Assembly: GCF_003086295.3 (NCBI RefSeq) | Contig: NC_092054.1 | Span: forward strand, 36,486,393-36,550,392 | Source: Arachis hypogaea | Lineage: Eukaryota > Streptophyta > Magnoliopsida > Fabales > Fabaceae | Length of the DNA: 64,000 bases | Direction: 5' to 3' | Shown here: one piece after another, positions 54,661 to 64,000 of the stretch | How positions within the stretch are numbered: position 1 is the stretch's first letter | Layout: each line of letters begins with the position of its first letter | Notes under the pieces: generated by a model | Told to the model about the DNA's origin: nothing | Database searches by the model: none | What the model saw: only the letters and a program-made list of their open reading frames with translations | Made by a program: the position numbers and the translations under genes

Positions 54661-56897
54661 GGCATCTTAGGCTAGTTTCACTAGCATTTTTCTGTTAGTT
54701 TTAGTAGTTTTATGCATTTTCTTGAGCTTAAAGTAACCAAGAATGGTTAAATGAATAACAAAGCAATGAACCATCCAAACAGTATGATTTTGATGCAAAT
54801 TCCATGAGTTTTTAGTTATATTACTTGAATGCTATGAATGGAAGATTTCTCATGAAATTTTGCAAGACTTTGATGCAATTGTTTGGATGATTTCAGGGAA
54901 GAAGAGGCTAGGCAAGGAAGCAACAAAATCAATAAAGGAAGCTTGAATATCACATGTGGAGTTTAAGTTCCAGTTTAAGCTTAAACTGGAGCTTAAACGC
55001 CAGAATCATGAGGGCTAAGAAATGCTGGAACTGAAGTTTAACCTCCAGTTTAACCTTAAACTGGAGGTTAAACGCCAGAATGAAAGTTTCACCAAAGAAG
55101 CATTTCCACGTTTAACCTCCAGTTTAACCTTAAACTGGAGGTTAAACGCCAGAAGGAAGAAAGGCACCAGGAGCATTCCACGTTTAAGCTCCAGTTTAAC
55201 CTTAAACTGGAGCTTAAACGTGTTCGACCAAGTTTTCTCCTCCAGGGTTGCTCTCTCCATTTCCACGTTTAAGCTCCAGTTTAACCTTAAACTGGAGCTT
55301 AAACGTGTTCGACCTCCAGGGCTGCCTTTCCTATCTCCACGTTTAAGCTTCAGTTTAACCTTAAACTGAAGCTTAAACGTGTTCGACCTCCAGGGCTGCC
55401 TTTCCTATCTCCACGTTTAAGCTTCAGTTTAACCTTAAACTGAAGCTTAAACGTGTTCGACTAAGTGACCCTCCAGGGCTGCCTTCTTCCATTTCCACGT
55501 TTAAGCTTCAGTTTAACCTAAAACTGAAGCTTAAACGTGCTTCCACAAAAGGCATCACTGGAAGTGTCTGGCGTTTAAGCTGTAGTTTAAGCTTAAACTG
55601 CAACTTAAACGCCACTCTTGGAAAAGGTTTCTGGGCCAAAAATATTGCGGTTTAAGTTAGTATTTGAGCACAAACATTAACTTAAACTTACTCTGGTATG
55701 AAACCCAATTGAATATCATGGTTTATGGGATTGGGCCTGAAGGATTGATGAGTCTGAAATTTCAATTTGTTGAGTCATGTGTCATTATTTGATTATCACT
55801 AAGTTGGCTCAATGAATGTTACAGAATTTGGATCAGCAGCCTCATCAAGATTATGGATCATAAACCCAAAGCAAAAGGAAAGCAGGGAGAGGCCTCAAAG
55901 CCCAAGAAACACAACAGAAGCACAATATAGAAAGTGTATAAATAGGATAGAATTTAAGTTAGGAAGGACTTTTATCTTTTCATTTGGCTAGTTTTCATAT
56001 CTTTGTAATTGAATTCAGAGCTATGACTCACTAAACCCCCTTTCATTGGGTTAGGGAGCTCTATTGTAATTCAATGAATCAATAATAGTTTATCTTCTTC
56101 TTCAATCTTTTCTCTTGAATTTTTGTTAGAAAGCTTCTCGATCTAATTCCATTGGGTAGTTGTCTTGGGAAAGAAACTACCCATAATTGGAATCCTTCGG
56201 AACCTTGGGAAAGGAATGGAGGATTCATGCTAGAGAAGCTTTCTCACAGTGAATTGGATTGGGGTTTGGATGGATATTGTGACATGTAATCCTACCAAAT
56301 TGTGGTTCATGAAACTGTGTGGTATAATCAGTGATCGAGCATCATCTCTTCTTATGAACATTTAAACCAAAGGATTGGGAATTTGTTTGTTTTTAGAGAG
56401 AATTGGTGAACCAAGGGATTGGGATCCAACCATATAAGATTGCCAAGAAAAATTCAATGAACGCATTGGTTGAGGAAGAGATAAACATGTTTTGATTCGG
56501 AGATCTCAATATCTCCTACAACCCAATGAATTCCCCATTTCTGATTTCCACTTTCTCTTTACATTCTGCAATTAAATTCATGCAACACCCCCATTCCCTT
56601 TTAATTTCAGAAATTTAGCTTCTGCTCTTTACTTCATGCAATTTACGATTCTGCCATTTCAATTTCTTGTCATTTACTTTTCCCGCCAATTTTACATTCC
56701 GCAATTCTCATCTAAATTTTGATTCCGCTCAACTAGAACACACTTCTAATCCGAATTGCTCACTCAACCAATCCTTGTGGGATTCGACCTCACTCTATTG
56801 TGAGTTTTTACTTGACGATAACCGGTGCACTTGCCGGAAGGAATTTTGCCGATCGTGCAATTTCCTAAATCGTGGCATAACAAGTTTATGAGCATCA
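54661..56897 (+). repeat. Family A LTR6 (first 9 bp lost)
   Basis: About 2.24 kb. It carries nine palindrome units (about 54958-55612), lacking units 4, 5 and 8 of LTR1; the last has an extra arm mismatch (GCTGTAG). TATA box at 55937. It ends GCATCA at 56897. Confidence 0.93.
55937..55944 (+). promoter_or_regulatory. TATA box, LTR6
   Basis: TATAAATA, same context as in LTR1. Confidence 0.65.
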
Positions 56898-56903
56898 AGT
56901 TTA

Positions 56904-56921
56904 TGGCGCCGTTGCCTGGGA
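56904..56921 (+). other. Primer-binding site of A6
   Basis: TGGCGCCGTTGCCTGGGA, one mismatch to the tRNA-Asp complement. The leader before it (about 56640-56700) has an insertion relative to the other copies. Confidence 0.85.
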
Positions 56922-57179
56922 TTGGTTTTCGATTGACAATTCTCAAATTGGAAGTTAACTAGATTGAGCATTTTTCTTGCTTTGTTAATTCAGTTCAAGT
57001 TACTTGTTGAATTTTAATTTCTGCACTCTGTTACATGCTTTCTTTCTTTATGCCTTTAAATTTAAGCAACTAACTCACTGACTCACTAACTATTTGAATT
57101 AATTCCTCAACTACTCTAACCATACTCTTCCATTAACCAAGAGTATTTCAATTGTTTGTTTCCTGTGCGGTGTTCTTGT

Positions 57180-58898
57180 ATGACAGGTAGGAGAGGAGAG
57201 ACATCAACTCCTCCATATACCGAACCAGAGAGGACCCTTCATAGACTTAGAAGGGAAGCAAGAGGGAAGAGAGTACTGGGAGAAGAAGAATCTGAAGGAG
57301 AATCTGAGGACAATTTTGAGGAAGCTCTAGATCTCAACATGGATAGAGAAGTTCACAACCATGAGAGAGCTGATGGAAACAATGCCATTCCTGAGAGGAG
57401 GGTTCTTAGTTCATACATAAACCCAACCTCTGGGAATTGTGGTGGCAGCATTCAGAAACCACCCATTCAGGCCAACAATTTTGAGCTCAAACCACAGCTA
57501 ATATCACTTGTGGAGAATCATTGTTCATTTGGTGGAGTGCTAATGAAGATCCAAACCAACACCTCACAAAATTCCTGAGAATTTGCGACACTGTGAAGTC
57601 CAATGGAGTCCAGGAAGATGCCTATAAACTGCTTTTGTTCCCATTTTCACTTAGGGACAAGGCAGCTAAGTGGCTGGAATCATTCCCAAGGGGAGCCTAA
57701 CAACATGGGACGAGGTGGAAAGCAAGTTTCTGGCACATTTCTACCCCCCACAAAAGGTCAATAGGCTTCGATCTGAGGTTCAGACTTTTAGACAACAAGA
57801 TGGTGAAACTCTCTACGAGGCATGGGAGAGATTCAAGGATTTGACAAGGAAATGCCCACCAGACATGTTCCATGACTGGGTGCAATTGCATATTTTCTAT
57901 GATGGACTCTCTTATGAATCAAGGAAGGCTGTAGACCATTCATCAGGAGGTTCATTGAACAGGAAAAAGACTGTGGAAGAAGCCATTGAAGTGATTGAGA
58001 CAGTGGCTGAGAATGAGTACTACTATGCATCAGAGAGACACAACACTAAGGGAGTCATGGAGCTGAACCATGTTGATACAATCCTAGCCCAAAACAAGGT
58101 GTTTGCCAAGCAACTAGCAGAGCTCACCAGGAAATTAGAAACAAAGCAAGTGGCTGCGATACACACACAAGATCAAGAGGAAGAAAGCACTGAAGGAGGT
58201 GATTGGGAAGAGGCCAATTATGTAGGAAATCAACAAAGGCAATCATATGATCCACATTCCAACACTTACAATCCAGGATGGAAAAACCACCCAAACTTTG
58301 GGTGGGGGAACCAACAAACCCAACCACAAAACCACAAACCTTACAACCATAACCAACATAACAATTTCACATACCAAAACTCCAACCAAAGATCATACCA
58401 AGCCACACAAAACACTTACTCCCAACCATCATATCAAGGCCAAAATAATCGACCTACCCAACCTAATCCGAACCAACAATTTCAAGATCAATTAAACAGG
58501 ATAGAAGGAATGCTTGCAACCATGGGTCAAGACATAACCGAATTGAAAGCTTTTAAGGAAGAAGTAATTTCCAACTTGCAAAACCAAGGAGCTGCCATCG
58601 AGAAGTTAGAAAATCAAATTGGGTATTTGTATAAGCAAATCCCTGGGCCAAGTGTTTCTCATGCTGCCAAGGCTATTGCAAGGGAAGAATGTAAAGCCAT
58701 AACCCTCAAAAGTGGAAAAAAGCTAAAGGAGATCTCAAGTGAACCCACAGAGGATGAAGCAAGGGAAAATGTGAGAGACAAGGAACAGGGACAATCCTTT
58801 ACACCGTCTGCAACAAGAGAAAAAGAAAAAGAGGTCCTGAAGCCGTATAAACCCAAAGCACCATATCCTCAACGTTTGATGAAAGGTGAAAAGGATGG
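57180..58898 (+). pseudogene. A6 gag, frameshifted and truncated
   Basis: Autonomous type, ATG 57180. The same two one-base losses as in A3 break the frame (near 57534 and 57695). It matches A2 and A5 up to AAGGATGG at 58898 and is then replaced by element B sequence; no protease or pol and no 3' LTR remain. A frame runs a few codons on into B sequence to 58953. This is the right edge of the A array. Confidence 0.88.
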
Positions 58899-58901
58899 AA
58901 C

Positions 58902-59021
58902 ATCAAGCATCAAGAGCACTCCATCATCCTTCATGAAATCAGAGAAGATCTAAAAGCAATGAAGGAGGAGCAGCCAAGGCAAGGAAGAGACATAGAAGAG
59001 CTCAAGGACATCACTAAGGTG
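58902..59021 (+). pseudogene. Element B ORF2 remnant, downstream piece
   Basis: From 58908 one frame reads HQEHSIILHEIRED and then a Lys/Glu/Gln-rich RQGRDIEELKDITK segment. It resembles the C-terminal tail of ORF2 in peanut Athila-like elements (from memory) and continues the piece at 11380-11430; some 15-25 codons between the two pieces are missing. The real end of the reading frame is not certain. Confidence 0.55.
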
Positions 59022-60140
59022 GACTCATTCCTTGTTCTTACTTTCTCTGTTTTTCATTTTCTATGTTATGTGCTTATCTATGTTTATGTCTTCATTACAT
59101 GATCATTAGTAGTTAGTAACTCTGTCTTAAAGTTATGAATGTCCTATGAATCCATCACCTCTCTTAAAATAAAAACTATTTTAATTCAAAAGAACAAGAA
59201 GTACATGAGTTTTGAATTTATCCTTGAACTTAGTTTAATTATATTAATGTGGTGATAATGCTTCTTGTTTTCTGAATGTATGCTTGAACAGTGCATATGT
59301 CTTTTGAAGTTGTTGTTTAAGAATGTTAAATATGTTGGCTCTTGAAAGAATGATGACTAGGAGACATGTTATTTGATAATCTGAAAAATCATAAAAATGA
59401 TTCTTGAAGCAAGAAAAAGCAGCAAAGAGCAAAGCTTGCAGAAAAAAAATAAATAAATAAATAAATAGGCGAAAAAAAATAGAAAGAAAAAGCAAGCAGA
59501 AAAAGCCAAAAGCTCTTAAAACCAAAAGGCAAGGGCAAATAAAAAGGATCCCAAGGCTTTGAGCATCAGTGGATAGGAGGGCCTAAAGGAATAAAATCCT
59601 GGTCTAAGCGGCTAAACCAAGCTGTCCCTAACCATGTGCTTGTGGCGTGTAGGTGTCAAGTGAAAACTTGAGACTGAGCGGTTAAAGTCAAGGTCCAAAG
59701 CAAAAAAAAAAAAAGAGTGTGCTTAAGAACCCTGGACACCTCTAATTGGGGACTTTAGCAAAGCTGAGTCACAATCTGAAAAGGTTCACCCAATTATGTG
59801 TCTGTGGCAATTATGTATCCGGTGGTAATACTGGAAAACAAAATGCTTAGGGCCACGGCCAAGACTCATAAAGAAGCTGTGTTCAAGAATCATCATGCTG
59901 AACTAAGAGAGTCAATAACACTATTCGAAATTTGAAGTTCCTATAGATGCCAATCATTCTGAACCTCAATGGATAAAGTGAGATGCCAAAACTATTCAAG
60001 AGGCAAAAAGCTATAAGTCCCGCTCATATGATTGGAGCTATGTTTCATTGATAGTTTGGAATTTATAGTATATTCTCTTCTTTTTATCCTATTTGATTTT
60101 CAGTTGCTTGGGGACAAGCAACAATTTAAGTTTGGTGTTG
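59022..60140 (+). other. Element B 3' untranslated region
   Basis: Non-coding. Contains an (AAAT)n microsatellite (about 59447-59467), an A-run at 59703-59714, and at the end the hairpin plus TAAGTTTGGTGTTG module (60103-60140). No ORF of interest. Confidence 0.7.
60103..60140 (+). promoter_or_regulatory. Hairpin plus TAAGTTTGGTGTTG before B 3' LTR
   Basis: GTTGCTTG-GGGA-CAAGCAAC (60103-60122), then TAAGTTTGGTGTTG (60127-60140) abutting the LTR. Same design as in family A but a different outer stem pair (G-C for A-T/C-G). Confidence 0.75.
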
Positions 60141-61812
60141 TGATGAGCGGATAATTTATACGCTTTTTGGCATTGTTTTTAGTATATTTTTAGTAGGATC
60201 TAGTTACTTTTAGGGATGTTTTCATTAGTTTTTATGTTAAATTCACATTTCTGGACTTTACTATGAGTTTGTGTGTTTTTCTGTGATTTCAGGTATTTTC
60301 TGGCTGAAATTGAGGGACTTGAGCAGAAATCAGATTCAGAGGTTGAAAAAGGACTGCTGATGCTGTTGGATTCTGACCTCCCTGCACTCAAAGTGGATTT
60401 TCTGGAGCTACAGAACTCGAAATGGCGCGCTTCCAATTGCGTTGGAAAGTAGACATCCAGGGCTTTCCAGAAATATATAATAATCCATACTTTGGCCAAG
60501 AATTGACGACGTAAACTGGCGTTCAACGCCAGCTTTCTACCCAAATCTGGCGTTCAGCGCCAGAAAAGGATCCAAAACCAGAGTTGAACGCCCAAATTGG
60601 CACAAAAAATGGCGTTCAACTCCACAAATGACCTCTGCACGTGCAACACTTAAGCTCAGCCCAAACACACACCAAGTGGGCCCTGGAAGTGGATTTATAC
60701 ATCAAATACTTACTCATGTAAACCCTAGTAGCTAGTTTATTATAAATAGGACCTCTTACTATTGTATTAGGCATCTGTGGTCTCAGTTTTATTCCATTGT
60801 TCATCTTAGGAGACTATTGATCTCGTTTAGGGGGCTGGCCATCTCGGCCATGCCTGGACCTTCACTTATGTATTTTCAACGGCAGAGTTTCTACACTCCA
60901 TAGATTAAGGTGTAGAGCTCTGCTGTTCCTCAAAGATTAATGCAAAGTACTACTGTTTTCTATTCAATTCTTCTTATTTCTCTTCTAAGATATCTATTCG
61001 CACCCAAGAACGTGATGAAGGTGATGATTATGTGTGACGCTCATCACCATCTCCCCTATGAACGCGTGCCTGACAAACACTTCTGTTCTACATGAATTAA
61101 GCTAGAATGAATATCTCTTAGATCTCCTAACCAGAATCTTCGTGGCGTAAGCTAGAATGATGGCGGCATTCAAGAGAATCCGGAAGGTCTAAACCTTGTC
61201 TGTGATATTCTGAGTAGGATTCAATGATTGAATGACTGTGACGAGCTTCAAACTCGCGAGTGCTGGGCGTTAGTGACAGACGCAAAAGGAGGGTGAATCC
61301 TATTCCAGCATGATCGAGAACCGACAGATGAATAGCCGTGCCGTGACAGGGTGCGTGAGCATATGATTCACTGAGAGGAGGGGATGTAGCCACTGACAAC
61401 GGTGATGCCCTTGCATACAGCCAGCCATGGAAAGGAGTAAGACTGATTGGATGAAGATAGTAGGAAAGCAGAGGTTCAGAGGAACGAAAAGCATCTCCAT
61501 TCGCTTATCTGAAATCCCTGCCAATGAATCTACATAAGTATCTCTATCCCTTTTATTGTTTATTTTAATCTAATAAAGTATCATGTTTAAATCCGCCTGA
61601 CTGAGATTTACAAGGTGACCATAGCTTGCTTCATACCAACAATCTCCGTGGGATTCGACCCTTACTCACGTAAGGTATTACTTGGACGACCCAGTGCACT
61701 TGCTGGTTAGTTGTATCGAAGTTGTGACAATTATGAATTAAGATCAAGGCACCAAGCTTTGGAGCCATTACCAGGGATTGTTCGAGCCTGGACATCACAA
61801 TTTTGTGCACCA
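60141..61812 (+). repeat. Element B 3' LTR
   Basis: 1672 bp, TGATGAGCGG to GTGCACCA, followed by the target duplication ATAAG. Longer than the 5' LTR by 32 bp because of one indel near 61355-61388. TATA at 60741; palindromic GGCGTT words at about 60526-60625. Confidence 0.93.
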
Positions 61813-61817
61813 ATAAG
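61813..61817. repeat. Target-site duplication of element B, right copy (ATAAG)
   Basis: Exact match to 4702-4706, showing that 4707-61812 entered as one element into C's LTR, everything inside coming later. Confidence 0.92.
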
Positions 61818-62413
61818 CTAGAATCCATTAGCAGCATTCTTGAGAATCCGGAAAGTCTAAACCTTGTCTGTGGTATTCCGATTAGGATTCAGGGATTGAA
61901 TGACTGTGACGAGCTTCAAACTCACAAGGGTTGGGCATAGTGACAGACGCAAAAGGATCAATGGATCCTATTCCAGCATGAGTGAGAACCGACAGATGAT
62001 TAGCCGTGCGATGATAGCACACCTGGACCATTTTCACTGAGAGGACGGATGGTAGCCATTGACAACAGTGATCCACCAACACACAGCTTGCCATAGGAGG
62101 AACCCTGCGTGCGTGAAGAAGAAGACAGGGGAAAAGCAGAGATTCAGAAGACAAAGCATCTCCAAAACTCCAACATATTCTCCATTACTGTATAATAAGT
62201 ACTATTTAATTTATGCTTTTTACTCTTCAAAAATAGAATCACTCTTATCATTGATCTCCTGACTAAGAATTACAAAATAACCATAGCTTGCTTCAAGCCG
62301 GCAATCTCCGTGGGATCGACCCTTACTCACGTAAGGTATTACTTGGACAACCTAGTGCACTTGCTGGTTAGTTGTGCGGAATTGCAAAAGTGTGATTGGA
62401 ATTTCGTGCACCA
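61818..62413 (+). repeat. Element C 3' LTR, right part
   Basis: Continues the LTR broken at 4706 (CTAGAATCCATTAG...). It is related to but distinct from the B LTR (compare 61141 on). It ends GTGCACCA at 62413; no primer site follows, as expected for a 3' LTR. This marks the right edge of element C. Confidence 0.85.
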
Positions 62414-62942
62414 GTCCACTATAGACTATTATATATCATTAGAAAGCTCTAGACGTCAGATTTCTAACGCCACTAGATGTGCATCATTTAGACCTCTCCA
62501 GCTCAAGTTATAATCTTTCGAATGTAAAGAGGTCAGTCTGGCATGTTTACAGGTTCAAAGGCGTGTGAAGTTCTACACGCTAGCTTTGTAACACTGAAAG
62601 ATGGGTGATGTTCACCCTTAGCTTCAGTGTCCACTATAGCATGTTATATATGGTTGGAAAGTACTAGAAGTCTACTTTTCAATGGCACTATAATTACCTC
62701 ATTTGAAGCTTTGTAGCTCACATTATCTCTATTGGAGTATGAAGAAGTCAAGGATGCAAATCCTGTTTGAGCTTGTTTTGTGCTTTTTGCTTCTTTTTCT
62801 ATTATTTTCTATAAAATTCATTACCTTAAGAAATCAAAGCAATATTCAATTTAATCACCAAAACACTTTCATAATTAAGCATTATGAATTGATTTTTTAT
62901 ATAAAAAAGCATAGAAAAACACAATATGATGTGCATACATCA
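62414..62942 (-). repeat. Element D LTR fragment (5' part of a 3' LTR, minus strand)
   Basis: Read on the minus strand it starts TGATGTATGCACATC at 62942, directly after TAAGTTTGGTGTTG, and is cut off at 62414 by element C. Two degenerate copies of a block starting GTCCACTATAG lie 215 bp apart (62414 and 62629). The block resembles the inverted complement of the AAAGTAGACATCCAGGGC region of the B and C LTRs. It holds two hairpins, GCGTGT-8 nt-ACACGC (about 62562-62581) and GGGTGA-TGT-TCACCC (62603-62617). Confidence 0.7.
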
Positions 62943-64000
62943 CAACACCAAACTTAAACTTTGCTTGTCCTCAATCAAATAAAGAATCAAGCAATACAAT
63001 TTGACAATTCAAGGTGAGAAGATTAGAAATTAAATATTCATGGTTGGCTAATTTACTATGCATGCAACAATCACAAAAGAAATTCAAATTATTGATGTTT
63101 CTATCTTGATCACTTTATGAAATCTTTTCTTGTATTCCTTCCTTGAAGCAAGCTTTTTGTCTTTCTCTTCTCTTTCTTAGCTTAGCTTCTTGGGTGCTTT
63201 GCACTATTTGTTCTTAGCTTCGACTCTAAATGCTTTGTTTTTAAGTATTACCATTTGATACGTAAGCACCATAAGCATGTAACTAGAGAACTTTTTAAGC
63301 TCATTTATTTCTTTTCTTTACTCTCTAATCATTAATGCTCAAAGCCTTGAGCTTTGAGAGAATGCTTTACACTTGAGCCTAGCCTTGACTCTAAGTATTT
63401 TTTTTCAAGCTTTTTGCTTGATACATAAATACCAAAGTACTTGACTAATGAATTGTCATTGGTACTCAAAGCCTTCAACTTTCTCATTCTTTTCCTTTTT
63501 CTTTCTTGATCATTACTTTGTGATTTGCTTCTTCAAGGTTTTCAAAGGTTCAAAAATTTCATAAAGTTTTCTAGATGAAAACTTCAATCAAACAAATTCA
63601 AATGTGTTGAACTAGAATAGTCATACTATCCTTCCAATACTTATATGCTCATACTAGCTTCTTCTTTAGTCACCTTAGCTTGTTTGTTTATCATCATGAT
63701 GCTTAATTATTTTGACTAACAAATTTCAATTTGGTAATAACGATGTAAAGACAACATGTTACAATTCAAAATTAAACTATGCTTATCTAAAAGGAATAAC
63801 ACACATGCATATAGAAGAAATAGAAGATAATCATGCAATTGAAAGTACTAGAAACAAATAAGAGGAAAAAGAACTTAACCACCTCATAGTTCATCATCGT
63901 TGTTGTTGTCATTTTCCTCATATTCTCTTCCTCCAACACCAAACTTAGAATGATTGCTTGTCCTCAAGCAACAAGTGAGAATAGTGGTGATGGGATTGTG
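62943..64000 (-). mobile_element. Element D internal 3' region (minus strand), cut by window end
   Basis: Non-coding on both strands as far as I can see. On the minus strand TAAGTTTGGTGTTG and a hairpin of the same type stand at 62943-62980 (next to the LTR) and at 63934-63971 (perfect TTGCTTG-AGGA-CAAGCAA). The stretch between is AT-rich with CTTGAGC/CTCAAAGCC words. It is probably the 3' UTR of a related gypsy element that entered before C. Confidence 0.65.

Larger units (their letters stand above)
11431..58898 (+). mobile_element. Tandem array of family A retrotransposons (six units, six LTRs)
   Basis: LTRs at 11431, 20588, 30342, 39396, 48457 and 54661 alternate with internals A1-A6, all plus strand. 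Internal LTRs are flanked by retrotransposon internals on both sides without target duplications. The left edge is a complete LTR against B sequence; the right edge is a truncated gag. The order of types is non-autonomous, autonomous, non-autonomous, non-autonomous, autonomous, autonomous. Confidence 0.92.
4707..61812 (+). mobile_element. Element B (non-autonomous Athila-like) hosting the A array
   Basis: Two LTRs of about 1.65 kb, tRNA-Asp primer site, gag-PR, an ORF2 remnant and a matching ATAAG duplication. Without the array B would be about 9.6 kb. Confidence 0.92.

Noticed and set aside
62703..62957. 84-codon plus-strand frame near the right end
   Set aside because: Antisense to the D LTR, low complexity, no domain.

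Overview
This is a gene-free stretch of plant nuclear DNA made almost entirely of nested LTR retrotransposons of the Ty3/gypsy Athila type. Evidence for that lineage: a primer-binding site complementary to tRNA-Asp, a gag-PR-RT-RH-IN order without chromodomain, a DLGAS-type protease motif, and an extra ORF after gag-pol of the kind Athila elements carry. The recurring words TGGCGTT..AACGCCA and TAAGTTTGGTGT remind me strongly of peanut (Arachis) repeats; that assignment rests on memory and was not searched. No ordinary host gene is visible.

Layout, outermost to innermost. (1) Element D, minus strand: an LTR fragment (62414-62942) and the 3' part of its internal region (62943-64000). (2) Element C, plus strand: leader (329-557), a gag-PR-RT frame (558 to about 3863) fused by deletion to its own 3' LTR, which is split into 3862-4706 and 61818-62413. 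A CACTA transposon end (1-328) sits in its leader. (3) Element B, plus strand, inserted in C's 3' LTR and flanked by the 5-bp duplication ATAAG: 5' LTR 4707-6346, gag-PR 8398-10725, a remnant of ORF2, 3' LTR 60141-61812. B has no pol. (4) Inside the ORF2 remnant of B lies a 47-kb head-to-tail array of family A (11431-58898): LTR1-A1-LTR2-A2-LTR3-A3-LTR4(gap)-A4-LTR5-A5-LTR6-A6, adjacent units sharing one LTR. A2 is a complete autonomous gag-pol of 1801 codons. A1, A3 and A4 are a second, pol-less type with gag-PR fused to an integrase-tail remnant, plus a separate ORF2. A5 and A6 are truncated autonomous copies. The two types share LTR, leader, the first half of gag and the 3' end, but differ in between, so A2-type elements could supply RT and IN to A1-type elements, and A1-type could supply ORF2.

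The most interesting signals are RNA/DNA structures. Family A LTRs carry 9-12 tandem, nearly perfect 44-bp palindromes whose two arms change together. Related palindromes occur in the LTRs of B and C, the 3' UTR of B and even the coding part of C gag. A two-hairpin element lies just after the gag-pol stop codon and shows compensatory changes between families. A covarying TTGCTY/RAGCAA hairpin plus TAAGTTTGGTGTTG stands directly before the 3' LTR of three families, where a polypurine tract would be expected. A 1000-N gap (40402-41401) is flanked by several kilobases full of single-base deletions, so frameshifts from about 37020 to 42990 should not be trusted.
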